Source: Syntrophomonas sp. (lineage in GTDB: Bacteria; Bacillota; Syntrophomonadia; Syntrophomonadales; Syntrophomonadaceae). Taken from it: a stretch of DNA of 61,935 nucleotides. The translations under genes and the position numbers were made by a program. The notes under the pieces are model-generated. The model saw only the letters and a program-made list of their open reading frames with translations. It was not told where the DNA came from and ran no database searches. Shown here one piece after another: positions 7,644 to 17,690 of this stretch. Every line of letters begins with the position of its first letter. The first letter of the stretch is position 1. The stretch lies in NCBI GenBank assembly GCA_016841245.1, contig JAENZN010000015.1, positions 1 to 61,935 of the forward strand. Reading direction: 5' to 3'.

Positions 7644-10376
7644 ATGACGTTATCTGAAGCCCAAACCCGTCAACAATATATTGATCGCCAGCTCGCAGAA
7701 GCAGACTGGGGGAAAGATGATTTCGTGATTATTGAAGAATATAAACTGGTTTCCAATAGTGACGAAAAAGTTGACTGTGCCAAAAAAAAGGGGTTTGTTG
7801 ATTATGTTCTTCTTGGAAAGGATAAAAAACCCCTAGCCATAGTTGAAGCTAAGCGTACAAGTCGAGATCCGTTAGCAGGTAAACGACAGGCTGCAGATTA
7901 TGCTGATCAGCTACGAAAAAGATATGACATCGATCCATTTATCTTTTTAGCGAATGGAAATGAGATTATATTCTGGGATCGTGTTCGCTATCCTTTGCAC
8001 AACGTTAGCGGTTTCTTTAAACGTGAAGACCTGGAACGAATGCTGCATCAAAGACGATATTCTACACCATTAGCACAGGTTAATTTAAACCATGATATCG
8101 TAGGGCGTCCCTATCAAATCGAGTCAATTCGGCGCGTTACTGAAGCAATTGAGGCGGCTAAACGTCGTTTTTTATTAGTTATGGCAACCGGTACCGGCAA
8201 GACCCGTACGGTTATTAGCTTGATGGATGTATTATTGCGTGCTCGACGTGCTCAGCGCATCTTATTTCTAGCAGACCGGCGGGAACTTGTTCGTCAGGCG
8301 ATGGGTGACATAAAAAAATTCTTGCCTAACGAAAGCTTGGGACGTATTGAAGGGGGCGAAATTCCTTATGGAGCTCGCATTCATGTAGCCACGTATCCAA
8401 GCATGATGCGCAGCTTTACAACACTTTCACCGGGATATTATGATCTTATTGTTGCCGATGAAAGCCATCGTTCCATCTATAATCGCTATAAGGCGATTTT
8501 TGATCATTTTGATGCCCTGCAATTGGGATTAACGGCTACCCCGACAGATTTTATCGATCACAACACTTTTGAACTGTTTGGCTGTGACGATGGAATACCA
8601 ACCTTTAGTTATCCTTATGAGGATGCCATCAGGGAAGAATACCTGGTGCCTTATCGGGTTTACCAGGCTCAAACCAGTTTTCAAATTGGCGGTATTCACG
8701 GAGAAACTCTATCTCTTGAACTCCAGCAACAACTTATTGAGCAAGGAATTGACTTGGAAGAGTTGGATTTTGAAGGAACTGATATTGAGAAGAAAGTTAC
8801 CAATATAGGAACAACTGACGCCTTGGTGCGAGAGTTTATGAATAAATGTCGCAAGGATGTTTTGGGTCTTCCGGCAAAAAGCATTATTTTTGCGACCAGT
8901 CATGATCACGCCACGCGTATCTTTCAGAGCTTTAATAAACTGTTTCCGGATTATCAACGCCGTGGACTGGTTGATATCATTGACAGTCATATGGAGCGTG
9001 CCGAGGAAACCTTGGATGATTTTAAATTCAAGGATATGCCTCGCGTTGCAATATCAGTGGACATGATGGATACCGGTATCGACGTGCCTGCGATTCAAAC
9101 GCTAATGTTTGCCAAACCGATTTTTAGTCGTGTTAAATTCTGGCAAATGATAGGGCGTGGCACACGCCGATATACAGATTCTAAAACCGGAGAGCAAAAA
9201 CAGAGTTTTCTTATCATAGACTGCTGGAATAACTTTGAATACTTCCAGCTGAACCCGGAGGGTGAAACGGATCATCCTACCGAGCCGTTATTAGTGCGCC
9301 TATTTCGTCTGCGACTTGAGAAACAGGCCTTGTTAAGATGTGATCAAAACGCTGATGGTATTCGGGTTACCGGGAGATTACAGACGATGCTAAGCCATTT
9401 GCCGCTGGACAATATCAATATTCGTCCCCATCGAGAGAAAATCATTGAATTAGTTAATTCGTGGCCAGATGCTTCTCCTGATACATTGCGCTATCTTGAT
9501 CAAACCATAGCACCGTTGTTGCGTTTTGCCGGGATCGCTTCGTTGCCTGAACTGCAGTTTCGTGTTATCGTAGAGCGTATTGCTGTGGCCTGGTTAACTG
9601 ATAACGCTCAGGAAGTAAGCAGACTGGCTGAGTTGGTGCGTGAAGCGCTAGAAAATCTGGCCGAAAACATTGAAGAGGTGAAAGCTGTCGCTGAACAACG
9701 GGCCTGGGTTTTAAGTGATGGTTTCTGGGATTACCTTGATCTGGAACGTATCGACTTATTGCAAGATACATTTGCGCCTTTGATGCGTTTCCGTCAACGC
9801 CAACATGGTCAGCTTGTCGCTTTAAATCTCCCTGATCGCATTGCCAGCCGGTGCTGGATCATCTATGGCCCTACCGGAGAGGGTGCTTATACCGAAAGCT
9901 ACCGGGAACAGGTGGAAGCCTGGGTGCGGAGTCTGATCGGCAAACTTCCTGCTTTAAACCGCCTTAAACAGGGCGAGATATTGAATGATAACGATATTGA
10001 AGAAATTGCCAAAGCCTTAAACCAGGCGGATCTATTCATTACGGAGGAGGTTCTGCGTCAGGTTTACCAACAGCCAGCTGCGAGTTTGCCTGATTTTTTA
10101 CGTCATATTCTCGATATTGCCAAGCTTCCCAGCCAGGAAGAAAGAATCAGAGCTACTTTTGATGGCTTTATTGCAAAACATGGTTTTATGAGTGCCAGTC
10201 AAATAAATTTCTTACGTGCGGTTTGCTCAGCCGTGCTTCGCCGCAACAAGATTACTCTGGAAAAACTTCATCAACCGCCTTTATCACAGATAGGTATGGT
10301 AGAAACCCTGTTTGCACCTGAAGATATAGATTTGATTATTGAATTTGCTAACAATCTGATAGACGAAGTAGCATAA
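7644..10376 (+). CDS. hsdR: type I restriction endonuclease subunit R
   Basis: A 910-residue motor/nuclease subunit of an EcoEI-like type I restriction-modification complex. The N-terminal PD-(D/E)xK nuclease shows Asp53 and Glu68-x-Lys70 in FVDYVLL...AIVEAKR. The SF2 translocase has ATGTGKT (181-187), DESH (272-275), LTATPTDF, and the arginine-finger motif QMIGRGTRR. The C-terminal 250 residues fit the EcoEI_R C-terminal domain that docks on the methylase. By family knowledge it translocates unmethylated DNA bound by HsdMS and cleaves at a distance. The ATG follows GGAAG by 8 bases. It is first in a five-gene operon with hsdM starting 21 bases after its stop. All key motifs are intact. Confidence 0.95.
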   Translation: MTLSEAQTRQQYIDRQLAEADWGKDDFVIIEEYKLVSNSDEKVDCAKKKGFVDYVLLGKDKKPLAIVEAKRTSRDPLAGKRQAADYADQLRKRYDIDPFIFLANGNEIIFWDRVRYPLHNVSGFFKREDLERMLHQRRYSTPLAQVNLNHDIVGRPYQIESIRRVTEAIEAAKRRFLLVMATGTGKTRTVISLMDVLLRARRAQRILFLADRRELVRQAMGDIKKFLPNESLGRIEGGEIPYGARIHVATYPSMMRSFTTLSPGYYDLIVADESHRSIYNRYKAIFDHFDALQLGLTATPTDFIDHNTFELFGCDDGIPTFSYPYEDAIREEYLVPYRVYQAQTSFQIGGIHGETLSLELQQQLIEQGIDLEELDFEGTDIEKKVTNIGTTDALVREFMNKCRKDVLGLPAKSIIFATSHDHATRIFQSFNKLFPDYQRRGLVDIIDSHMERAEETLDDFKFKDMPRVAISVDMMDTGIDVPAIQTLMFAKPIFSRVKFWQMIGRGTRRYTDSKTGEQKQSFLIIDCWNNFEYFQLNPEGETDHPTEPLLVRLFRLRLEKQALLRCDQNADGIRVTGRLQTMLSHLPLDNINIRPHREKIIELVNSWPDASPDTLRYLDQTIAPLLRFAGIASLPELQFRVIVERIAVAWLTDNAQEVSRLAELVREALENLAENIEEVKAVAEQRAWVLSDGFWDYLDLERIDLLQDTFAPLMRFRQRQHGQLVALNLPDRIASRCWIIYGPTGEGAYTESYREQVEAWVRSLIGKLPALNRLKQGEILNDNDIEEIAKALNQADLFITEEVLRQVYQQPAASLPDFLRHILDIAKLPSQEERIRATFDGFIAKHGFMSASQINFLRAVCSAVLRRNKITLEKLHQPPLSQIGMVETLFAPEDIDLIIEFANNLIDEVA

Positions 10377-10397
10377 ATACGAAAGGATAGGATTTTA

Positions 10398-12830
10398 ATG
10401 CTAGCACCACATATAAAAAGAAATGTAGATAGCCTATGGAACTTGTTCTGGAGCGCCGGCATTACCAATCCCTTGGTGGCTGTGGAACAAATAACCTATT
10501 TGCTGTTTTTAAAACGCCTGGAAGGTATTGATAATATACGGATTAATCGATATGGCTGTACCTCCATTTATCAAAAGGTAAAATTGAGTGAGGATAAAAT
10601 AATTGATTACAATCAATGCCGTTGGAGCTACATTGAACAGGATAAAACCCCACAACACCTTATCGAAGTAGTCTTTCCCTGGCTACGAGGATTGGAAACC
10701 CATTTAGCAGCTGCCAGGAAAGCAGATAATGGTGGGACTGTTGATGATATGTATGATATTGGCAATCGCATGAGCGATGCCTATTTTCAGTTAGATCCGA
10801 ATAAGGGAACTATTCTCCAGCAAGCGATTGAACTCATTAACAAACTATTCGATCGTGTAGACACCCAAGGGGCTGCCACTGATATTATGGGAGATACCTT
10901 TGAATATCTTCTTTCGGAGATTGCGACGGCTGGTAAGAATGGACAGTTTCGCACCCCGCGTCACATCATTCGCTGCATGGTGGAAATGCTCGATCCTCAG
11001 CCAGGTGAGTATATTATTGATCCTGCAGCGGGAACCGGCGGATTTCTTTTCTCAAGTATAAATCATATTATGACCAAATGTACTACTCCTGCGTCGTTGC
11101 GTATTGAGTGGGATGGTACCCCTCATCGAAATTATGCAGATATGTTTGATAATGATCAATATTATGAGTATCATCGCGGAGATTACTATGTAGGACTGGA
11201 TAACGACCGCACCATGGTTCGTATTGGGTGGATGAACATGATTCTGCACGGAATCGAAAACCCGCAGATACACCAGTGCGACAGCCTTAGCAAACGTCAT
11301 GACGACGACATGTTAAAACAAGTGCTGGCCTCGGAACGTTATCAAGTAGTATTGGCCAATCCGCCGTTTACCGGGACTGTAGATAGCATGGATCTTGATG
11401 GCGAAGTTTTCCCCAAGGCAGGTAAATCCGGTAAAAAAGCCAAACAAATCGTTACCAACAAAAGTGAATTGCTGTTTATATGGCGCATGCTGGACCTGTT
11501 ATGTGTAGGCGGAAGGTGTGCTGTTATTGTTCCTGAAGGTGTACTATTTGGAAATACCGATGCTCATGTTCGCCTGCGTCGTGAATTGCTTACCGAGCAC
11601 CGGGTAGAAGCGGTGATCTCTCTACCTTCTGGTGTTTTTCAACCTTATACGGGTGTCAAGACCTCCATAATGGTCTTCCAGAAGGAAACTCGCAAGGAGG
11701 ACCGTTACCAATGGCAGCCGGTTGACCCTCCCCGTACTCAACAGGTATGGTTTTATGAAGTTGAACAGGAAGCTTTTACCCTTGATGCCAAACGTAATGA
11801 ACGTAGCGGCCAGGACAATGATTTGTGGGATATGATGGAGAAATATCGCATGCGATATGAGCCCGATACAAGTAAACTTGACTATTACCAGCCTGAGTAT
11901 ACAACTGAACGCTGGCGACTAGTCGACGATCATACGCTCAAAGTTTTTGCCGGCGAAGACGAGGTGATTCGCTGGAAAGACAAAGTGGCGGCTATCAACG
12001 AACTATTTGCCGAATTGCCCACTGATCCGGAACAGGCTCTTGAACAGATCTCCATAAACCAGCAGCCTTGCTTGGAAGAGCTTGCTGAATGCATTATTTA
12101 CAGCAAACTTTCCAGTAAACTTAGTAAGAATGGAAATACAGATACAGCTGACAAGCGGGATTCGCAGCTTGAATCCTTACTAAAAAAGGCCACGGCTGAA
12201 TTCAACAGCCTTTGCGAAAAAAATAAAGAGGTATTTGATCTGGAAGAAAGGGTTGCCTATCCTCTTTTCCAAAAGGCTTACAGAGAAGCCGCGGAAAGGG
12301 CTGGTGAGTCAATTAAAAGACGGATATTATCCGATCAATCCATCATAATTGATGTGTTTGAGGATGGCAATTATACAGAAGCATTGTCTGACATTGCCTG
12401 CCAGTATGCCCGACTGGATGGATATAAAGTCATTCTGCGCAGTTTAGCCTCGTTACGTAAAGAGGGGATATTAACAGAGCCAAAACATTGGACAGCCCCA
12501 GTTCGTATTTACAGAGAAAACGTGGAATGGCAGAGTGAGGACGGAACACTCAAGGGAAGCCATGATGAAAATGGTTTACCGCGACCTGAATACTTAGCCA
12601 TCATAAAGCTTTATAATGGGCACGGCGACCTGAACGAAGAATTGCTTGACCCCGATTGTATCGAGAGCCGCGGCTGGAATCTCTCCGCCAGCCAGTATAA
12701 GCCCTTTCATTACAAGGAAGCTACTAGCGGCCAGAGCGTTGTAGACATGATTCATGAGATCAAGAGGAAGGAAACCGAGATCATGCAAGGTCTGGATCGC
12801 TTGCTGGCAATGATGGAGGGAGAGGAATGA
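10398..12830 (+). CDS. hsdM: type I restriction-modification DNA methyltransferase subunit M, enlarged
   Basis: A gamma-class N6-adenine methyltransferase. Residues 1-150 are the HsdM N-terminal helical domain. The SAM-binding motif is DPAAGTGG (208-215) and the catalytic motif is NPPF (321-324). The closing segment WNLSASQYKPFHYKEA with a coiled-coil tail (EIKRKETEIMQGLDRLLAMM) contacts HsdS. The protein is 810 residues, against the usual roughly 500. The excess lies between the end of the methylase core (about residue 550) and the C-terminal tail (about 770), and includes a helical, Lys/Glu-rich part and a possible winged-helix segment (ALSDIACQYARLDGYKVILR). It methylates host sites together with HsdS. 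The stop overlaps the hsdS start by ATGA, so translation is coupled. Confidence 0.95.
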   Translation: MLAPHIKRNVDSLWNLFWSAGITNPLVAVEQITYLLFLKRLEGIDNIRINRYGCTSIYQKVKLSEDKIIDYNQCRWSYIEQDKTPQHLIEVVFPWLRGLETHLAAARKADNGGTVDDMYDIGNRMSDAYFQLDPNKGTILQQAIELINKLFDRVDTQGAATDIMGDTFEYLLSEIATAGKNGQFRTPRHIIRCMVEMLDPQPGEYIIDPAAGTGGFLFSSINHIMTKCTTPASLRIEWDGTPHRNYADMFDNDQYYEYHRGDYYVGLDNDRTMVRIGWMNMILHGIENPQIHQCDSLSKRHDDDMLKQVLASERYQVVLANPPFTGTVDSMDLDGEVFPKAGKSGKKAKQIVTNKSELLFIWRMLDLLCVGGRCAVIVPEGVLFGNTDAHVRLRRELLTEHRVEAVISLPSGVFQPYTGVKTSIMVFQKETRKEDRYQWQPVDPPRTQQVWFYEVEQEAFTLDAKRNERSGQDNDLWDMMEKYRMRYEPDTSKLDYYQPEYTTERWRLVDDHTLKVFAGEDEVIRWKDKVAAINELFAELPTDPEQALEQISINQQPCLEELAECIIYSKLSSKLSKNGNTDTADKRDSQLESLLKKATAEFNSLCEKNKEVFDLEERVAYPLFQKAYREAAERAGESIKRRILSDQSIIIDVFEDGNYTEALSDIACQYARLDGYKVILRSLASLRKEGILTEPKHWTAPVRIYRENVEWQSEDGTLKGSHDENGLPRPEYLAIIKLYNGHGDLNEELLDPDCIESRGWNLSASQYKPFHYKEATSGQSVVDMIHEIKRKETEIMQGLDRLLAMMEGEE

Positions 12831-14464
12831 TATTTTCTGGTAACTGGTCTTCAGTGAGACTGTGCGATATTATTTTAGATATGCAGCCAGGCTTTGCTCA
12901 AAAGCCTAGTGAAGATGAGGTCGGAATTGGACAAATACGCACGCACAATGTTACACCTGATGGTGAATTGAGCCTTGCAGGACTTAAATATGTTTTGCCA
13001 TCTGATAAAGAATTAGAAAAATACCTCCTACAAAAAGGTGACGTCATATTCAATAATACTAATAGTCAAGAATGGGTTGGAAAAACCGCGCTTTTTAACA
13101 TAGATGAACCGCTACTTTTTTCGAATCATATGACACGTATTCGTGTTAATGAACAGTTTGTATTTGCGGAATTTTTAGCTCGCTACCTTCATTTTCTCTG
13201 GAAGACTGGTTTTTCAAAAACGCGTGCAAAGCGCTGGGTTAGTCAGGCGGCTATTGATCAGAAAGAGTTAGCTTCTTTTATATTGAGGTTACCAACAATC
13301 CCTGAACAACAACGCATCGTTGAAAGTCTCAAGCAAGCTGATGAAATTCGTCGCCAACGTCAAGAATTATTTGAAGAAGCTAAAAGGCTTCCCGCTAAAC
13401 TTTTTAATGAAATGTTTGGCGATTCAGATCCTAGGTTAAATCAGCAATGGAAAATAGTAGAGCTTGGAAAAATAACACAAATAGAAACTGGAGGCACACC
13501 AAGTAGAGCAAGTGCGGAGTTTTATGATGGGAGTATTCCGTGGGTCAAATCCACTGAATTGGTAGATGGAAGAATTTACGGGACAGAAGAAATGATTTCC
13601 GAAACTGCCTTACAACAAAGTAATGCAAAAATATTTCCTGTTGGAACAGTGCTTTTAGCAATGTATGGGCAAGGTCAGACGAGAGGTAGAACCGGTTTTT
13701 TGGAAATTGCTGCAACTTGTAACCAGGCTTGTGCAGCCATCCTGCCTAATAAGGAGGTATTGCCTTTATATTTATTAATTTGGCTGCAGTGTTCTTATGA
13801 TCGTATACGGGCATTAGGTAGAGGCGGGCAACAAGAAAACCTGAATCTTAGCATTATAAGATCACTTAAAGTACCTAAGCCTCCCATAGATATTCAAAGA
13901 AAATTCTATGAAAAGTTATTAATCATTGAAGAACTGATCAGCGGGTTAAGTGATGTGGTAAAGCAGTATGACACATTATTGAATCGTATTATTATAGATT
14001 CCTTTAATGGAGAGCTGACAAAAGACTGGCGTGAAATTCATCGTCAAAAGTTGGATAACTGGCTCAGCGAGAACGCTGATATTTTCCCCAGAAGCTCCAT
14101 TACGGTTACAAGCACTGAATTTGTTCCGCCGGAACGTCCAGTACCTACACGTCCAGCCCGGCGTTGGCTAATGGATCAGCTTAGCGAGGTGCAGGTTCAT
14201 GTTTACAGGGCCCTGCAGGAGTGGAAAGGAACCCTGGTGCCCTCAGAAGACTTGGATCGATTTATAGAGGAATGGCCAATTGAACATCTGGAGGATGCGC
14301 ATGACCATGTACTGCGTGCCCTTAATCAAATGGCGGGAATGGGTTTTATTTACCGGATGGGTATACCCAATCAATCCGGAGAATATATCACGGCCTATCG
14401 TTTGATCCGTGAGGACGAGCTTACCAAGGATTCCGATCTTAATCGTCTGGAGGTCTTGAGTTAA
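12827..14464 (+). CDS. hsdS: type I restriction-modification specificity subunit S with extra C-terminal domain
   Basis: A 545-residue specificity subunit. Target-recognition domain 1 is at about 1-155 and domain 2 at about 205-360 (QTGGTPSR-like start seen as IETGGTPSRASAEFYDG). Each is followed by a conserved helical spacer (IPEQQRIVESLKQADEIRRQ and the helix around 365-390). Residues 395-545 form an additional tail (RRWLMDQLSEVQVHVYRALQ, EDAHDHVLRALNQMAGMGFI) that looks like a winged-helix module and is absent from classic HsdS. It selects the bipartite DNA site for methylation and cleavage. It starts within the hsdM stop codon and ends two bases before the next gene, so it belongs firmly to the operon. 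The site sequence cannot be deduced. Confidence 0.93.
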   Translation: MIFSGNWSSVRLCDIILDMQPGFAQKPSEDEVGIGQIRTHNVTPDGELSLAGLKYVLPSDKELEKYLLQKGDVIFNNTNSQEWVGKTALFNIDEPLLFSNHMTRIRVNEQFVFAEFLARYLHFLWKTGFSKTRAKRWVSQAAIDQKELASFILRLPTIPEQQRIVESLKQADEIRRQRQELFEEAKRLPAKLFNEMFGDSDPRLNQQWKIVELGKITQIETGGTPSRASAEFYDGSIPWVKSTELVDGRIYGTEEMISETALQQSNAKIFPVGTVLLAMYGQGQTRGRTGFLEIAATCNQACAAILPNKEVLPLYLLIWLQCSYDRIRALGRGGQQENLNLSIIRSLKVPKPPIDIQRKFYEKLLIIEELISGLSDVVKQYDTLLNRIIIDSFNGELTKDWREIHRQKLDNWLSENADIFPRSSITVTSTEFVPPERPVPTRPARRWLMDQLSEVQVHVYRALQEWKGTLVPSEDLDRFIEEWPIEHLEDAHDHVLRALNQMAGMGFIYRMGIPNQSGEYITAYRLIREDELTKDSDLNRLEVLS

Positions 14465-14465
14465 T

Positions 14466-16256
14466 ATGCGCTTACGTTACCTGCACATACGCAATTATCC
14501 GCCTCTGGAAGACGTTGAACTCTGTTTTAATAAACCGTTTTTTGATAAATGGAAGTGCGCCATCCGTTTTGTGGTGGGCGTAAATGGGAGCGGTAAAACC
14601 CATCTGCTGCAAGCCGTGACGGAGACGTTTATAGCTTTGGCCCGGCAAGATTTGCCTAACTTTCCGGTGACTCTAGCCTGGGAACTGGGTGACGGTGACA
14701 ATCTTCGCACCTTGTTATTTGATAGCCCAAGCCATGGTGCAAAACCGGCTTGGTGGCAATGGCAGGGGAATATCCCTTATGAGTATGGGACTGACAAATG
14801 GAACACTCTTATAAGAGAGTTATATGACGATCCCGAAAACTGGGAAGTGCTTAGCCGCGACGGCCAATGGCCAGGAAAAGGAGTAGGTCTGCCCAAGTCG
14901 GTGCTGGTATATACGACTGGTTGTATTGATCCCTGGCAGTGGTTGTTTCGACGTGAACCATCTGCCGACAACATTGACCAAGTTTCTCAAGCGGAAGAGT
15001 ATGACAGTGCAATAGAACGACCGGCTGGCTGGACTCGGGAGCAGGAGATCGATTATTTAGTTACGCAAGGCGAGAGAGAGAATAATCAACTTCGGCGCTT
15101 ACAGCAGCTGAGCGATGATGGGCAGGGAAAAGAATATGATCAGGATGTTTGTTTGCTCATCGATTCGGTTCTGTTAAAGTTTGCTCTGCTGGCGGTTTAT
15201 CTTAGCCAAACAATGCAAGAATATCGGCAATACGAAACAGAAGAAGAAATCCAGGATTTTATTAAAGAAATCCGTAACAACCCGGATACCAAACCGGCTG
15301 AAGGGAAGGTTTTACGCTACGTGCTCTCCCAGGTCGGATGGGTATGGGCCGTAAGTATAGGCTTTAAGATCGATTTTCACCCGGAAACCTTGGGCGAAAG
15401 TGAACGAAGACAGAAAGGTAGTTTGTTAAAGGCGTTATTCATATTAGCCAGTGAGGTAGTACGTGAACCGGAACCCAGTACCCAGCGGTGGCTGTACTTT
15501 GATTTAAAAGCAAAGCCCAATCTTGATCTGATACCAAAAGAAAATAGAAGAGTAATAGAAGAATATTTTAATGGAATTGATACCTTCGAATATATCGGCG
15601 ATGCGCTGTTGCAATTCCTTGGCGGAGCGAATAATTCGCCATTTGATTACTTTAAGCAATTACTTGATCTGCGTCGCAAAGGGTTGCTCATCGATATTCA
15701 AATTGCAGTACGTAAGGCTGATTTAGACGATATTTTACTATTTGACGAGCTTTCTGATGGTGAACAAGTTTATCTAGGCCGTATGGCCCTATTTCATTTG
15801 CTGGAAGGCGAAGATGATGCCTTACTGCTTCTCGATGAACCTGAAGTGCATTTTAATGATAAATGGAAACGGGAAATCGTGGACATTATAGACCGTGTTC
15901 TAAAGGAACGTAACAATGATGTGCTTATTTCCACTCATTCCAGCATTGCTTTAACCGACGTTTTTAATGATGAGATAATCCTGTTTGAGAAGCGGGAGGG
16001 GAATTCGGTGCCCATTGAGATTCGCTCAACCACTTTCGGTGCTGACCCCAGCGAGGTCATGATCCGCCTCTTTGATGTACCCGATAGTATTGGAGAGCGT
16101 GCATTAAGATGGCTTGATAAACAACTAGACCGCGAATGGGGAAATCATGAAATTGAGGAACTCGAAAGACTCCTGAAGCTCATAGGGCCTGGTTTCCACC
16201 GCTCCGAGCTGCGCGGAATTCTAAGGAGATTAAAAGAAAATGTTATATCAGATTAA
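14466..16256 (+). CDS. restriction-system-associated AAA/ABC-type ATPase (Septu PtuA-like role)
   Basis: A 596-residue SMC/ABC-like ATPase. It has Walker A GVNGSGKT at 38-45, an ABC signature-like LSDGEQ near 427, Walker B LLLLDEPEVHF near 452-460 and the switch histidine in STHSS near 490. The long insert between the motifs (about 90-400) is helical. It corresponds in my recollection to the family named restriction system-associated AAA ATPase (TIGR04435). It starts two bases after hsdS and overlaps the following HNH gene by 17 bases, so it is co-translated with both. ATPase plus HNH nuclease is the composition of Septu (PtuA/PtuB) defence. A sensor/gate for the HNH partner is inferred, not shown. 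Confidence 0.88.
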   Translation: MRLRYLHIRNYPPLEDVELCFNKPFFDKWKCAIRFVVGVNGSGKTHLLQAVTETFIALARQDLPNFPVTLAWELGDGDNLRTLLFDSPSHGAKPAWWQWQGNIPYEYGTDKWNTLIRELYDDPENWEVLSRDGQWPGKGVGLPKSVLVYTTGCIDPWQWLFRREPSADNIDQVSQAEEYDSAIERPAGWTREQEIDYLVTQGERENNQLRRLQQLSDDGQGKEYDQDVCLLIDSVLLKFALLAVYLSQTMQEYRQYETEEEIQDFIKEIRNNPDTKPAEGKVLRYVLSQVGWVWAVSIGFKIDFHPETLGESERRQKGSLLKALFILASEVVREPEPSTQRWLYFDLKAKPNLDLIPKENRRVIEEYFNGIDTFEYIGDALLQFLGGANNSPFDYFKQLLDLRRKGLLIDIQIAVRKADLDDILLFDELSDGEQVYLGRMALFHLLEGEDDALLLLDEPEVHFNDKWKREIVDIIDRVLKERNNDVLISTHSSIALTDVFNDEIILFEKREGNSVPIEIRSTTFGADPSEVMIRLFDVPDSIGERALRWLDKQLDREWGNHEIEELERLLKLIGPGFHRSELRGILRRLKENVISD

Positions 16257-17340
16257 TCTACCAAACAGTACACAATACTTGGAATGGATAGTACAGTTTC
16301 AAAGCGATCTACTGCATGCCCTATGTAATCCTACTGTTAATGCTCCTACCGTAACGGTGGATTGGGTAAAACAACAACGCCAAGATATTGATGATGGTTG
16401 GATGAACCGGTTTTGTCGCTGGAAAAAGGACGGTAAATCCATGCTAGAACGTATGAAAGCTATAGCGCGACTTTCTCAGGCTAATAAACTAGCCATAATT
16501 ATACATTATAAAAATAATTTACGCTATATAGAGGCTTTTATTGATGGACAGACACCTCCTCCAAAAACAACACCGTTGCCGCATGATTGGGTAAATGATA
16601 CTGCTTCCATTTACCGTAATTTCTTTGAGATGTTTTATAATCCGATTTTTTATAACAAAAAAGGTTACCCTATACAAGCTGATGACTTGGACGGACAACT
16701 ATTCACGAAGGATAACTATCTGAAAGCATATCGAAATACTAATTCAAATATAGATGTCTGTCTGTTATGTGATGGAGGAATGGATGGGTGTGAATTGGAC
16801 CACTGGTTACCAAAAACTAACTATTTCCCAGAACTTAACTGTCATCCACAAAATTTGATAGAGATATGTAAAAATTGCAATAGTGTAACCACTAAAGGAG
16901 AACATTTGGCCATGGACGAAGATGAAGACCAACCGTTTGCCAAATGGTTGCACCCCCACCTACGATCCGCTGAAGGTAATTTTAGATTAGAAAAGCAAGA
17001 CTTTACGGTAAGGTTGGTATCTGATGATGAAATTATTCAACAGAAGCTTGATAATTTCGGTAAGCTTATAAAGCTTGGTTCACGTTGGTTTCGAGAATGG
17101 AAAACCCAGGAGAAGATTGTAAAAAAACATATACGCAGGTACGTTAATCAAGAACATTTGGATGATGTTCATATAAGAACTAAGATTGAAGACTTAAAAA
17201 GAAATATAGAAACCGAAATCGGCCTGGAACCTCATTCATTGGTTAAGATATGTTTTTTGGATTCAGTGCTTGATGAAAATTCCAGTGAGTTTGAGGAACT
17301 TAGCACGTATGCCCAAGATTGTAGGGCAGAAGTTCGGTAA
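16240..17340 (+). CDS. HNH endonuclease, effector partner of the upstream ATPase (PtuB-like)
   Basis: A 366-residue protein with a zinc-bound treble-clef HNH nuclease in the middle: CLLC (about 173-176), ELDHWLPK with the catalytic His near 188, NLIEICKNCN with the second CxxC pair near 209-212. The flanking N-terminal 160 residues (helical) and C-terminal 120 residues (Lys-rich helices) are not recognised and probably bind the ATPase. The start overlaps the end of the ATPase gene by 17 bases. It is last in the hsdR-hsdM-hsdS-ATPase-HNH operon. Expected activity is metal-dependent DNA (or tRNA) nicking when released by the ATPase; the target is unknown. Confidence 0.88.
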   Translation: MLYQINLPNSTQYLEWIVQFQSDLLHALCNPTVNAPTVTVDWVKQQRQDIDDGWMNRFCRWKKDGKSMLERMKAIARLSQANKLAIIIHYKNNLRYIEAFIDGQTPPPKTTPLPHDWVNDTASIYRNFFEMFYNPIFYNKKGYPIQADDLDGQLFTKDNYLKAYRNTNSNIDVCLLCDGGMDGCELDHWLPKTNYFPELNCHPQNLIEICKNCNSVTTKGEHLAMDEDEDQPFAKWLHPHLRSAEGNFRLEKQDFTVRLVSDDEIIQQKLDNFGKLIKLGSRWFREWKTQEKIVKKHIRRYVNQEHLDDVHIRTKIEDLKRNIETEIGLEPHSLVKICFLDSVLDENSSEFEELSTYAQDCRAEVR

Positions 17341-17690
17341 GCGTCTTCTGCATGTGATAAAAATCATTAGTAAGCTTTGATTTAGAGAGGATAGGGCAAT
17401 GCTGGAGAGCAGTTTGAGCCCTTAATAGGGTTGGTTTTTGTTCTCTAATTTATTGTAATATTTTTAAAAACAGCGTTTATCAGAAAAATGGTAGGTACCG
17501 TCAATAATTGTATTTTTCAAAGTTTATTTGACACAGATTTTTACAGTTTTTTTATTATTAGATATAATTTGCGTTGATATTCTTTCTTTAATAAATTTCT
17601 TACCGTCTTTTCAGAAGCCTTTACTTTATTAGAAGTCTCCGGATAAGGTCAGGAAACAAACTTAGCCTGGACTATTTAAATTTCACCCTA
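17341..17690. other. intergenic region behind the defence operon
   Basis: 350 AT-rich bases between two convergent transcription units. A short stem AGCCCT-TAAT-AGGGTT near 17418-17433 followed by GGTTTTTGTTCT is a weak candidate terminator for the defence operon. No gene was found. The stretch AAGGTCAGG near 17647 resembles the edge of the dispersed GGGGACACACC repeat. Confidence 0.35.

Noticed and set aside
8569-9066. Frames inside hsdR on both strands
   Set aside because: They overlap a gene with intact motifs over its whole length and show no family features.
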